A DNA stretch of 64,000 nucleotides, taken from assembly GCA_029959615.1 (NCBI GenBank), contig JASCOD010000016.1:1-64000 (forward strand), given 5' to 3'. The stretch is from Flavobacteriaceae bacterium PS02338 (lineage in GTDB: Bacteria; Bacteroidota; Bacteroidia; Sphingobacteriales; Sphingobacteriaceae). This document shows, piece after piece, positions 17,060-24,769 of this stretch. A program made the position numbers and the translations under genes. Every line of letters starts with the position of its first letter. The first letter of the stretch is position 1. The notes under the pieces are model-generated. The model saw only the letters and a list, made by a program, of their open reading frames with translations. It did no database searches and was not told the DNA's origin.

Positions 17060-18394
17060 TTACTTCGATAAAAATTCTTGCCACCAATAACCCGATTGTT
17101 TGATGGTGCGCTGTTGCGTTTTAAAATCATTATGCACAATACCGAAACGAGCTAGGTAGCCTTCTGCCCATTCAAAATTATCCATCAAAGTCCAAGCTAG
17201 ATAACCTGTGATATTGACGCCTTCATTTTTGGCTTTTAACATTGCGGCTAGATAAGCTTTGAAATAATCAATCCTTGCTTGGTCATCAATTTTCCCATCA
17301 ATCAAATGGTCTTGAAAATAAGCACCATTTTCGGTAACCATGATATTTTTCACTTGCGGATAAGCTGCAAACTGCTTGATGATCCGATAAAAACTATCGG
17401 CATTAACTTCCCAACCCATTGCAGTATGGGGAGCTCTCCTATTTTTTGCCTTTACTTCCCAAGCTTGCACTACAGGAATGAAAGCATTATATTTTATCAC
17501 TAATGGAAAATAATTTTGCACACCGATGAAATCAAAATCAAATTTCATTCGCTCCTGATGACGCCAAGTGGAATGGCTAATGGAGAACTTCTCCAGCACC
17601 TCCCAGTCTGCCGTGGGAAATCCCATGCCCAAAACTGGCTCTAAAAAAAAGCGGTTCATCAGGGCATCAACTCTTTTAGCAGCTACTAAATCTTGTGCTG
17701 ACTGCGTATAAGGAACAACCTCCGAACATGAAAAAGCCGTACCTATAATAGCATCTTTAACTTCTGTCCTAAGTATTTTTGCTCCGTCAGCTTGAGCAAT
17801 TGCGGTATGCAAAGCTGCATCAAAGAAATTACTTACCCCCGTTTGTCCGGGAGCGTGAACACCCAACATATAACCCAAGGAGGTAAAACCAAAAGGTTCG
17901 TTGATTACTATCCAATGTTTCACTTTTTGTCCGTATTCTTTTGCGCAGAAAAGCGCATATCCATTAAAGGCATTATTGATACCGTAGGCAGTCCATCCAC
18001 CTTCTTTAGATAAAGCTTCTGGCAAATCCCAATGGTATAAGGTAACCATAGGGATTAAACCCTGTCTTAGACATTCGTCTATCACATTGTGATAAAACTT
18101 TACGCCCTCTTTATTTAATTCTCCATTACCTAAAGGAAAAATACGAGACCAAGCAATAGAAAAGCGAAAGACGTTAAAACCTAACAGTTTTACTAATGCA
18201 ATATCTTCTGGATAACGATGATAGAAATCACATGCTTGAATTGGGTTATGACCTTTTTTGATTTTACCCGTGCGTTTCGCAAAGGTATCCCAAATACTTG
18301 GACCTTTACCGTAACTATTTGCCGCACCTTCTATTTGAGCCGCCGCAGTAGCTACGCCCCATAAAAAATTATCGCCAAAATCACTACTATGCAT
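17060..18394 (-). CDS. GH1 family beta-glucosidase
   Basis: A 444-residue cytoplasmic glycoside hydrolase of family 1 that should split beta-glucosides or related disaccharides. The N-terminal signature FLWGVATAAAQIEGA, the acid/base motif NEP (in WIVINEPFGF, about residue 167) and the nucleophile motif TENGA (about 354) are intact. There is no signal peptide. The two DUF2007 genes follow closely. No sugar transporter or SusC/D pair is nearby, so the natural substrate is not indicated. Confidence 0.95.
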   Translation of the reverse strand: MHSSDFGDNFLWGVATAAAQIEGAANSYGKGPSIWDTFAKRTGKIKKGHNPIQACDFYHRYPEDIALVKLLGFNVFRFSIAWSRIFPLGNGELNKEGVKFYHNVIDECLRQGLIPMVTLYHWDLPEALSKEGGWTAYGINNAFNGYALFCAKEYGQKVKHWIVINEPFGFTSLGYMLGVHAPGQTGVSNFFDAALHTAIAQADGAKILRTEVKDAIIGTAFSCSEVVPYTQSAQDLVAAKRVDALMNRFFLEPVLGMGFPTADWEVLEKFSISHSTWRHQERMKFDFDFIGVQNYFPLVIKYNAFIPVVQAWEVKAKNRRAPHTAMGWEVNADSFYRIIKQFAAYPQVKNIMVTENGAYFQDHLIDGKIDDQARIDYFKAYLAAMLKAKNEGVNITGYLAWTLMDNFEWAEGYLARFGIVHNDFKTQQRTIKQSGYWWQEFLSK

Positions 18395-18449
18395 CGTATC
18401 AAATAAAGCAATAAATCTGGACGCTTGGGTTAAATTAAAGTTAAGTTTT

Positions 18450-18532
18450 ACCCCTAATCCCCTAAAGGGGACTTAATTGAAAAATCGCAGATTATTAAAA
18501 ATGCGTCATTACCCCTTTAGGGGGCTAGGGGT
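18450..18532. repeat. Inverted CCCCTAA/TTAGGGG repeat pair
   Basis: The block at 18450-18470 (starts ACCCCTAATCCCCTAAAGGG) and the reverse complement of 18511-18532 (ACCCCTAGCCCCCTAAAGGG) match at almost every base, giving a 21-22-base inverted repeat with a 40-base spacer. Each arm is itself a small palindrome (CCCCTAAAGGGG). It fills most of the gap between the MutS-like gene and the GH1 gene and could act as a terminator or be a miniature mobile repeat. Confidence 0.75.
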
Positions 18533-18534
18533 TA

Positions 18535-20340
18535 TTACAAACCTATTTGTTTCAATAAAATTGCGGCATTAAATTTAGTACAAGGCCCTTGTTTAATTAA
18601 ATAATCGAAAGCCATTTCATCACCTAACAACTGAATATCGAAGTGGAAATTGCGTACCGCTTCTGGATGCACTTGCTCTAGTTCAGAAAGTTGCAGATCA
18701 TGCGTAGCAAATAGCGTCGGTGTTTTGATTGCAATTAATTTTTCGATGAACGCTTTTGAACCATCAAATTTATCTTTACTATTAGTTCCTCTCAGCATTT
18801 CGTCTATCAATACAAAAGCATTTGAATGTAATTCTACCTCGCTCAGAATCATTTTTAAACGGTTTAATTCAGCTTTAAAAGTAGATGTGCTTTCAATTAA
18901 ATTGTCTTTGATACGCATGTAGGTTAACAAGCGAAAAATAGACAAATCCATCTTTTTTGCGCAAACTGGTGCGCCTGCATACGCCAATACCATATTAATA
19001 CCAACGGTACGAAGAAATGTACTTTTTCCCGCCATATTAGAACCTGTAATGATATCTACCGTAGGCATCTCTTTTAATCTGTAAGTATTGTCTACTCTTT
19101 TATTAGTAGGAATTAATGGATGCCCCAAGTCCTCTGTTTGCAAAGAAAAATGATCCGTTATAGTTGGAAATATCCAAGTTGGCTGATTGTAATTGAGGGT
19201 AGCAAAAGAAATCAGCTCTTCGAAATAACCAATTCTATCCAAGCCCTGAGCAACCTTGTTTCCTACGCTCCTGGTCCAGTCGCCCAATTTGATACAGCAT
19301 TTCAAATCCCATAACAAAAAGAAATTAAGGATTGCGTACAAAAGGAAGTTCAATCTGGCATCGAACTCAACAATAATCTTGGCCAAAGTTTTAATATGGG
19401 CGCTTACCTTTTCTTCCGAATGAAATAGTCGCTTGATATAGCCGCTTTCCCAAATGCGTTGTTCAGTCCACTCAATGGCATCTGCATAGCTACTTAACAA
19501 GCTCGAGCTACCGCTAAACCCAAAATAAACTGTGGTAATTTGTTTGGAATAAAAATAAGTTAGCATTGCATTTGCAAAAGCCATTAAACCAAAAATACTC
19601 CAGAGCATCCCTCCAAAAATTAGTCCTGCTAAGAATACCAGCAACATTAAATAAGGAACTGATTTTACGTAAATGCGTAAAAACTTATTGGTTGTGAAAT
19701 CAACTTGTTTCAGTAGCTGATTGCCTAACTTATGCTTAATTTCTTCAATTCTATTTAATTCATGCCCCTTTAAATTAGCTCTAAATGCGAAGGTGGTATC
19801 TATATGCTCGGTTAGCTCTTTGATAGCTTCTTGACGTTCAACGATGGCGTCTTTATTGCTTACTGTTGCTAGGTGTTTTGCCAATTCTTCTACACCAATT
19901 TTAGAAGCACCCCGATTGATCAGCGCATAGAGTGATGATTTACCGAAGATATCCAAATCGGAAAGATAGGGATGGCTTTCATCTTCAAATTGAGTCCCGT
20001 CATTATATCCGTTAGGCTTATATTGTAGCAGGGTAATCTCATTTTCAAATACCCACAGTAAGTTTTGATGAAACTTGAATAGCTTTTCTAATGCCCCCTG
20101 TTTTTTTACGACTACTACGAAAACAGCAATAGGTAGCACTAAAAGCAACCCCCAAATGGTAATTGCTAAATTACCATCGGCACTTACAAAACCAACAAAA
20201 AAGCCAATTTCTACTAGCAAAAGCGCTACACGCACAAACGAGAGCTTATCAATTTTGTTTTTTAGACTAGCAATCTCATTTTTTTGCGTCGCTGCTAATT
20301 GTTCGTATCTGGTTAATCTATCTTGATCAGTATTTAACAT
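18535..20340 (-). CDS. Membrane-associated MutS-family ATPase
   Basis: The 601-residue protein has a MutS-type ATPase domain at its C-terminus: Walker A TGSNMAGKSTFLRT (about residue 425), Walker B AFVLIDEMLRGTNSKD and the following ATHDLQLSEL. The N-terminal third lacks the MutS mismatch-recognition domain and instead carries two pairs of hydrophobic segments (about 35-75 and 230-265). MutS proteins with this layout are common in Bacteroidota and of unknown role, so mismatch repair should not be assumed. It diverges from rlmH. Confidence 0.85.
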   Translation of the reverse strand: MLNTDQDRLTRYEQLAATQKNEIASLKNKIDKLSFVRVALLLVEIGFFVGFVSADGNLAITIWGLLLVLPIAVFVVVVKKQGALEKLFKFHQNLLWVFENEITLLQYKPNGYNDGTQFEDESHPYLSDLDIFGKSSLYALINRGASKIGVEELAKHLATVSNKDAIVERQEAIKELTEHIDTTFAFRANLKGHELNRIEEIKHKLGNQLLKQVDFTTNKFLRIYVKSVPYLMLLVFLAGLIFGGMLWSIFGLMAFANAMLTYFYSKQITTVYFGFSGSSSLLSSYADAIEWTEQRIWESGYIKRLFHSEEKVSAHIKTLAKIIVEFDARLNFLLYAILNFFLLWDLKCCIKLGDWTRSVGNKVAQGLDRIGYFEELISFATLNYNQPTWIFPTITDHFSLQTEDLGHPLIPTNKRVDNTYRLKEMPTVDIITGSNMAGKSTFLRTVGINMVLAYAGAPVCAKKMDLSIFRLLTYMRIKDNLIESTSTFKAELNRLKMILSEVELHSNAFVLIDEMLRGTNSKDKFDGSKAFIEKLIAIKTPTLFATHDLQLSELEQVHPEAVRNFHFDIQLLGDEMAFDYLIKQGPCTKFNAAILLKQIGL

Positions 20341-20348
20341 TATATTTG
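20341..20348 (+). promoter_or_regulatory. -7 box upstream of rlmH
   Basis: TATATTTG matches TAnnTTTG and lies 38 bases before the rlmH start, directly after the start codon of the divergent MutS-like gene. A TTG at 20323 is only 15 bases upstream, shorter than usual, so the -33 element is unclear. Confidence 0.5.
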
Positions 20349-20386
20349 AAGAATTAAGCTGTAAAGATAAAAAACGTAACCATTAG

Positions 20387-20860
20387 ATGAAGATTACCTT
20401 AATTGCCATTGGCAAGACCGAAGATAAATATTTGATCGAAGGCATTGACAAATACCTCAATAGGCTGAAACACTATATCAACTTCAGTTTGGTAATTATA
20501 CCCGATGTGAAGAATACCAAAAACTTAACCGAAGCACAGCAAAAAAACAAAGAAGCCGAACTGATATCGAAGCAGCTAAGCAATAGCGACGTGGTAGTAT
20601 TATTAGATGAGAAAGGCAAGAAGTATAGTTCTGTTCAGTTTTCGCAGTACATTAATAAACAAATGGTGGGCAGCGTACAAAACTTAGTGTTCGTTATTGG
20701 TGGACCTTACGGTTTTGATGAAAGCATTTATAAAAGAGCAAACAGTAGTACCTCTTTATCAGACATGACTTTCTCCCATCAGATGGTGCGCCTGTTTTTT
20801 GTAGAGCAATTATACAGAGCTTTTACGATACTGAAAAACGAACCTTATCACCATGAATAG
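20387..20860 (+). CDS. rlmH: 23S rRNA pseudouridine-1915 N3-methyltransferase
   Basis: RlmH methylates pseudouridine 1915 in helix 69 of 23S rRNA on the assembled ribosome, using S-adenosylmethionine. The 157-residue length is standard. SPOUT-fold signatures are present: MKITLIAIGKTED at the start, FVIGGPYGF in the knot, and the conserved C-terminus LSDMTFSHQMVRLFFVEQLYRA ending YHHE (last residues). The downstream TPR gene overlaps it by 8 bases. Confidence 0.97.
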   Translation: MKITLIAIGKTEDKYLIEGIDKYLNRLKHYINFSLVIIPDVKNTKNLTEAQQKNKEAELISKQLSNSDVVVLLDEKGKKYSSVQFSQYINKQMVGSVQNLVFVIGGPYGFDESIYKRANSSTSLSDMTFSHQMVRLFFVEQLYRAFTILKNEPYHHE

Positions 20861-21572
20861 AAAAATTTTCCTTTTAACCTTTCTACTTTTTATATGCGCA
20901 AAGAGTTGGTCTCAGGAGCAATTTAACAGTGTAGATTATTTTAACAAAGGTGTAGCATTATCTGATAAAAAGAATTTTAGCGGAGCTATTAATCATTTCA
21001 ATAAAGCTTTAGAATTGGATTCTGCAAATTGGATGATCTACTACAATAGAGGACTGGCCCATAAAGACCTACAGCGCTACCATAGCGCAATTAACGATTT
21101 CAGCAAAGCGGCACAGTTATCACCTAAAAACATTAAGGTTTTATATAGCCGAGGAATTTCGTTCTATTTCACAAACGATTTTAAGGCGGCAATAGAGGAT
21201 TTAACCCAAGTTATCGCATTAGAGCCAACTTATATAGATGCTGTTTTAACTAGAGCAAACGCATACAGGAAAATAAATAACTACAAGGCCGCAATTAATG
21301 ACTACACCGCTGTAATTAAGCAAAATCCTAAAATGGAAGAGCCCTACTTTCAAAGAGGCTCATTAAAAGGCTATCAAGGGGATTTTATTGGTGCAATTAA
21401 TGATTTCTCCTTGGCCATAAAATATAATCCCAATAACGCAAGCACATATGTAAATAGGGCATTAGCTAGATTTAACAATAAACAAAACGACTTAGCTTGC
21501 GTTGATTTAAGGAAAGCCATTAGCTTAAAAAACGAGCAGGCTAAAGAAATACTAAAAAAGTACTGTAAATAG
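20853..21572 (+). CDS. Secreted or periplasmic TPR protein
   Basis: The 239-residue protein has a signal peptide ending at SWSQE and then about five to six tetratricopeptide repeats, each with the pattern AINxFxKAxxLxPxNxxxYYNRGLA (for example near residues 30-63, 64-97, 98-131, 132-165 and 166-199). TPR domains mediate protein-protein contact; no partner can be named. It is translationally coupled to rlmH by an 8-base overlap, a link more likely of convenience than of function. Confidence 0.85.
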   Translation: MNRKIFLLTFLLFICAKSWSQEQFNSVDYFNKGVALSDKKNFSGAINHFNKALELDSANWMIYYNRGLAHKDLQRYHSAINDFSKAAQLSPKNIKVLYSRGISFYFTNDFKAAIEDLTQVIALEPTYIDAVLTRANAYRKINNYKAAINDYTAVIKQNPKMEEPYFQRGSLKGYQGDFIGAINDFSLAIKYNPNNASTYVNRALARFNNKQNDLACVDLRKAISLKNEQAKEILKKYCK

Positions 21573-21618
21573 TATGGATAATTTCCATTCCAATCATCCA
21601 ATATAAAAAGGGGGCACC

Positions 21619-21759
21619 ATGAAACTACCAAGCGATTATAAACGAAATTACAGATTTAGAACAGACACTTCTAAAGAAAAAAAGTATCTCAATATTACAC
21701 TTACTATCATGGTAATATTGGTGGTATTATGGTATGCTTACAAATATTTTTTCGCATAA
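21619..21759 (+). CDS. Small single-pass membrane protein (46 residues)
   Basis: An ATG at 21619 preceded by a purine-rich AAAAAGGGGG at a workable distance opens a 46-codon frame. The product has a basic N-terminal half (KLPSDYKRNYRFRTDTSKEK) and then one hydrophobic helix (ITLTIMVILVVLWYAYKY) ending FFA. The stop is followed immediately by a hairpin terminator. The charge layout (basic side in the cytoplasm) is that of a real membrane microprotein. Its role is unknown; it probably shares a transcript with rlmH and the TPR gene. Confidence 0.65.
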   Translation: MKLPSDYKRNYRFRTDTSKEKKYLNITLTIMVILVVLWYAYKYFFA

Positions 21760-21760
21760 A

Positions 21761-21791
21761 AAAACACCAACCGTTAACAGGTTGGTGTTTT
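21761..21791. terminator. Bidirectional terminator
   Basis: AAAACACCAACC (21761-21772) and GGTTGGTGTTTT (21780-21791) pair perfectly around a 7-base loop. It serves the small membrane-protein gene on the plus strand and the DUF5606 gene on the minus strand, which converge here. Confidence 0.88.
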
Positions 21792-21813
21792 ATATCAAAT
21801 CGCTTTTGAGGAA

Positions 21814-22350
21814 CTAAGCTCCTCTTTTAGCTGGCATTGTTGCTTTTTTTGCCGGAGCGGCTGTTTTAGCTGTTGGTGCCTTTGCCGATTTGGCTTTAGG
21901 TGCAGCTTTTGGTTTAGCCTCAACTTTTTCTTCTACTTTTGTAGCTTCATCTTCAGCACCTGGAGCAGCCTCGGTAAATAAAGGCATATCTTTTAAGAAG
22001 TTGTACCAAGTTAAAATTTTCTTCATATCCGAAGCATAAACCTTCTCTTGATCGTGGTTTGGAGCAACTTCTACAAAGAACTTTCTCAAAGTATTTCCAT
22101 CGGCTTTAGCGTCTGGAACAGCCGTTTTAGCAGCTGCAATATTTGCTAAAACATCTGTCAATTTCAATTCCTCGTCTTCACCATAAATGGTAATATCTTC
22201 TAATGAAGCTAATTTAGTGTTAGAAAGATTAGCAACAATTTTTAACTTTTGCTCATCAAGACCTTCTAAAACGTAGCCAGCTTTATTTTGCCCAATTAAC
22301 TTGAACAAACCTGGTCTGCCCGAAACAGATACAATTCCTCTTAAATTCAT
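21814..22350 (-). CDS. DUF5606 domain protein with basic Ala-rich tail
   Basis: The first about 125 residues (MNLRGIVSVSGRPGLFKLIG onwards, then ITIYGEDEELKL and KKILTWYNFL) match the Bacteroidota DUF5606 family, an SH3-like small domain of unknown role. Residues about 135-178 form a low-complexity Ala/Lys/Pro tail ending in PAKRGA, reminiscent of histone H1-like tails and able to bind nucleic acid. The cyclophilin gene lies 72 bases upstream in the same direction and may be in the same transcript. Confidence 0.8.
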   Translation of the reverse strand: MNLRGIVSVSGRPGLFKLIGQNKAGYVLEGLDEQKLKIVANLSNTKLASLEDITIYGEDEELKLTDVLANIAAAKTAVPDAKADGNTLRKFFVEVAPNHDQEKVYASDMKKILTWYNFLKDMPLFTEAAPGAEDEATKVEEKVEAKPKAAPKAKSAKAPTAKTAAPAKKATMPAKRGA

Positions 22351-22422
22351 AAATTTTTATGTTAAGCGAATAGCGTAGGGCGTTAAGCGTTAAAGCCGCC
22401 AAACTCCAAACGCTCAACGCAT

Positions 22423-22881
22423 TTAGTCTTCTATTACTTCAACCGTTAAAATTTTATCACCTTGACGGATATCATCAACCAAATCAACGTTTTCTACCAC
22501 TTTACCGAAGCAAGTATGGTTACGGTCTAAATGAGCAGTGTTATCTCTACTATGGCAAACAAAAAACTGAGAACCGCCAGTATTCCTACCAGCATGGGCC
22601 ATAGAAAGCACACCTCTATCGTGATATTGGTTATCGCCATCTAATTCACAATCAATTTTGTAACCTGGACCACCAGTACCAGCCATGCCCGAAGCACCAT
22701 CCTTAGAATTAGGACAACCACCTTGGATTACGAAGTTAGGGATTACACGGTGAAAAGTTACACCATCGTAAAATCCTTCTTTAGCCAATTTCTTAAAGTT
22801 AGCAACAGCTTTAGGAGCATCTTTTTCGTAGAACTCCACGGTCATATCGCCTTTTACCGTTTTTATAATCGCTTTACCCAT
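22423..22881 (-). CDS. Cyclophilin-type peptidyl-prolyl isomerase
   Basis: This isomerase speeds cis-trans turns at proline during protein folding. Starting at the internal ATG at 22881 gives 152 residues and no signal peptide, so it is cytoplasmic, like PpiB. The cyclophilin motifs are clear: FHRVIPNFVIQGG with the catalytic Arg, GVLSMAHAGRNTGGSQFF, and CFGKVVENVDLVDDI. A promoter -7 box at 22904-22911 lies downstream of the longer candidate start at 22914, which supports the short start. Confidence 0.94.
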   Translation of the reverse strand: MGKAIIKTVKGDMTVEFYEKDAPKAVANFKKLAKEGFYDGVTFHRVIPNFVIQGGCPNSKDGASGMAGTGGPGYKIDCELDGDNQYHDRGVLSMAHAGRNTGGSQFFVCHSRDNTAHLDRNHTCFGKVVENVDLVDDIRQGDKILTVEVIED

Positions 22882-22903
22882 TTCTATTTTTTTATAAAGA
22901 ACG

Positions 22904-22911
22904 CAAAAATA
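22904..22911 (-). promoter_or_regulatory. -7 box for cyclophilin gene
   Basis: On the minus strand the sequence is TATTTTTG, a match to TAnnTTTG, 22 bases before the ATG at 22881. No clear -33 element is visible. Confidence 0.5.
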
Positions 22912-22914
22912 CAC

Positions 22915-23267
22915 AAATAAATTAAATGTGAAGTTAGATTAGTATGATGAGACGACAATATGGAATGTATGGCACTAATAATCAATTCGCGTAGCCCCAC
23001 TATATGTCTCTCTCCGATAAAAATCTGGATCCACTGCTATCGAGTTAATGAACAAAACCTGTTCAAAATATATAAATCCCTCTCTGCCCTGCGGGCATCT
23101 CTCCCTAAAAAGGAGAGAAAAGAACTATCAAAGTCAAGAAATATACAGCGTTCGCTTTCCCGACTTTCCGACTTATCGGGTTTCCAAACCAACAATAAAA
23201 CAATCGAGCCATACAACAATTTACTTCTCAACGTTCTACTTTTAGCTTCTAAATTTTAACTTCGTAT
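22915..23267. other. Intergenic region with repeat fragments
   Basis: I see no gene, although frames of up to 99 codons are open by chance. The segment 23079-23120 (CCCTCTCTGCCCTGCGGGCA, then TCTCTCCCTAAAAAGGAGAG) is related to 38060-38103, and GCTTTCCCGACTTTCCGACT at 23154-23173 shares words with 8436-8446. The region looks like decayed interspersed repeats. Confidence 0.5.
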
Positions 23268-24533
23268 ATGCAAGGTAAAAAGTACATCCTACTGATTTTA
23301 TTTCTGTTATTTCAATTAGCGACGAAGGCAGCTTCTATTCTAATTTATATGGATGAAGGTCAGAAAAATCACCTTAAAGCCTACGGAATTGCCTATTGGT
23401 GTATTAAGCAGCAAACTGAAGTAGATTGGCTACTCAATTATCGGGGCGGTAGTTTTTTAGTAAAACATGCTAAAACTATTGAGGATGAACTAAAAATCAG
23501 GGGTATTTCTTACGAAGTACTTGCCGATGGAAAAGTAAGTACCATTCTTAACGAAATTAGCGACCCAGCCATAAATATGGAAATGGTGAAGCTGGAGAAA
23601 GCCCCTAAAATTGCGGTGTACTCACCCAAAAGCAAACTTCCTTGGGATGATGCGGTAACGCTTGTGTTAACCTATGCAGAAATCCCCTACGATGTAATTT
23701 ATGACGATGAAATATTGAAAGATAAATTAGTCACTTACGATTGGCTCCATCTGCACCACGAAGATTTTACTGGACAGTATGGTAGGTTCTGGTCTTCCTT
23801 TAGAAATACCACTTGGTACCAAGATGATGTGAAATACCAAGAAGCGGCAGCTAAACGTAACGGTTTTAAAAAGGTTTCGCAAATGAAACTGGCAGTGGCC
23901 AAACGGATCAAGGAGTTTTGTGTAGGCGGTGGCTTTTTATTTGCCATGTGCTCTGGCACGGATAGTTTTGATATTGCGCTAGCTGCCGAAGGTGTAGATA
24001 TTTTAGAAAATATGTTCGATGGTGACGGAATGGATGCAAATGCACAATCTAGACTGGATTACAATAAAGCAGTAGCTTTTACCAACTTTCAGCTGGATAT
24101 GAATCCCTATAACTACGAATTTTCTGATATCGACGTTACACAAACTCGTGGAAATTTAAACCAAAGTAATGACTATTTCACCTTATTCGATTTTTCAGCT
24201 AAATGGGATTTGGTTCCGACCATGCTAACTCAAAACCATGAGAAAGTGGTAAAAGGTTTTATGGGACAAACTACTGCGTTTCGCAAAAGTTTGGTAAAGC
24301 CTAATATTACTGTTCTCGGCGAAAATAAAGCTGGTGCGGAAGTACGTTATCTGCATGGCGAAATAGGCAAAGGACAGTTCAGTTTCTATGGCGGTCACGA
24401 CCCTGAAGATTACCAGCACCAAGTAAATGACCCACCTACAGATTTGAGTTTGCATCCTACTTCTCCGGGTTACCGATTGATTTTGAACAATGTATTATTT
24501 CCAGCGGCGAAGAAAAAACCACAGAAAACTTAA
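23268..24533 (+). CDS. Secreted amidotransferase-fold protein (mis-named asparagine synthetase B family)
   Basis: The 421-residue protein has a signal peptide ending near TKAAS. Its start (ILIYMDEGQKNHLKAYGIAYW) and WLLNYRGGSFL are hallmarks of a Bacteroidota family that databases often call asparagine synthetase B. It lacks the N-terminal Cys and ATP-pyrophosphatase motifs of true AsnB, and it is exported, so that name is misleading. VYSPKSKLPWDDAV, FCVGGGFLFAMCSGTDSFD and FYGGHDPEDYQH suggest a class I glutamine amidotransferase or ThuA-like fold with a possible nucleophile Cys in AMCSGT. Its reaction is unknown. It stands alone. Confidence 0.7.
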   Translation: MQGKKYILLILFLLFQLATKAASILIYMDEGQKNHLKAYGIAYWCIKQQTEVDWLLNYRGGSFLVKHAKTIEDELKIRGISYEVLADGKVSTILNEISDPAINMEMVKLEKAPKIAVYSPKSKLPWDDAVTLVLTYAEIPYDVIYDDEILKDKLVTYDWLHLHHEDFTGQYGRFWSSFRNTTWYQDDVKYQEAAAKRNGFKKVSQMKLAVAKRIKEFCVGGGFLFAMCSGTDSFDIALAAEGVDILENMFDGDGMDANAQSRLDYNKAVAFTNFQLDMNPYNYEFSDIDVTQTRGNLNQSNDYFTLFDFSAKWDLVPTMLTQNHEKVVKGFMGQTTAFRKSLVKPNITVLGENKAGAEVRYLHGEIGKGQFSFYGGHDPEDYQHQVNDPPTDLSLHPTSPGYRLILNNVLFPAAKKKPQKT

Positions 24534-24548
24534 TATGGACTTATACTT

Positions 24549-24596
24549 AGCTTGTCAAAGTATTCCAATAAAGTCTTCGACAAGCTCAGACTGACA
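24549..24596. repeat. Interspersed repeat with TTCGACAAGCTCAG
   Basis: AGCTTGTCAAAG (24549-24560) and CTTCGACAAGCT (24575-24586) form an inverted repeat with one mismatch. The word CTTCGACAAGCTCAG-CTGACA at 24575-24596 recurs in inverted form at 37961-37984 in this window. This word is widespread as an intergenic repeat in Bacteroidota. Confidence 0.7.
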
Positions 24597-24626
24597 AATC
24601 AGGGCAACTATTCAAGTCGATGCAGC

Positions 24627-24656
24627 TTGTCCTTTTTAAAAAAAATCCTATATTTG
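24627..24656 (+). promoter_or_regulatory. Promoter of ABC-F gene
   Basis: TTG (24627-24629), 19 bases and TATATTTG (24649-24656) match the Bacteroidota promoter exactly. The start codon is 113 bases further, so the transcript has a long leader (about 105 bases) that contains a small hairpin (GCAAAGGC-TGTTT-GCCTTGC, 24721-24740). Confidence 0.75.
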
Positions 24657-24769
24657 CAGCAGTAAAAATCAAAGTCACCACCACATGTAAGATTAAATTT
24701 CTTTCCATTCGTTAAAGACTGCAAAGGCTGTTTGCCTTGCCTATCCATTCATCTTTAAAGAAAGAAATT

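Noticed and set aside
18535..20340. Canonical MutS or MutS2 repair protein
   Set aside because: Only the ATPase core is shared; the recognition domains and the Smr domain are missing and membrane segments are present.
22960..23259. A 99-codon plus-strand frame in the gap before the exported amidotransferase-like gene
   Set aside because: It runs through interspersed repeat DNA, its composition is not protein-like, and the opposite strand is equally open.
23268..24533. Asparagine synthetase
   Set aside because: The product is exported and lacks both the N-terminal glutaminase Cys and the ATP-pyrophosphatase domain of AsnB.
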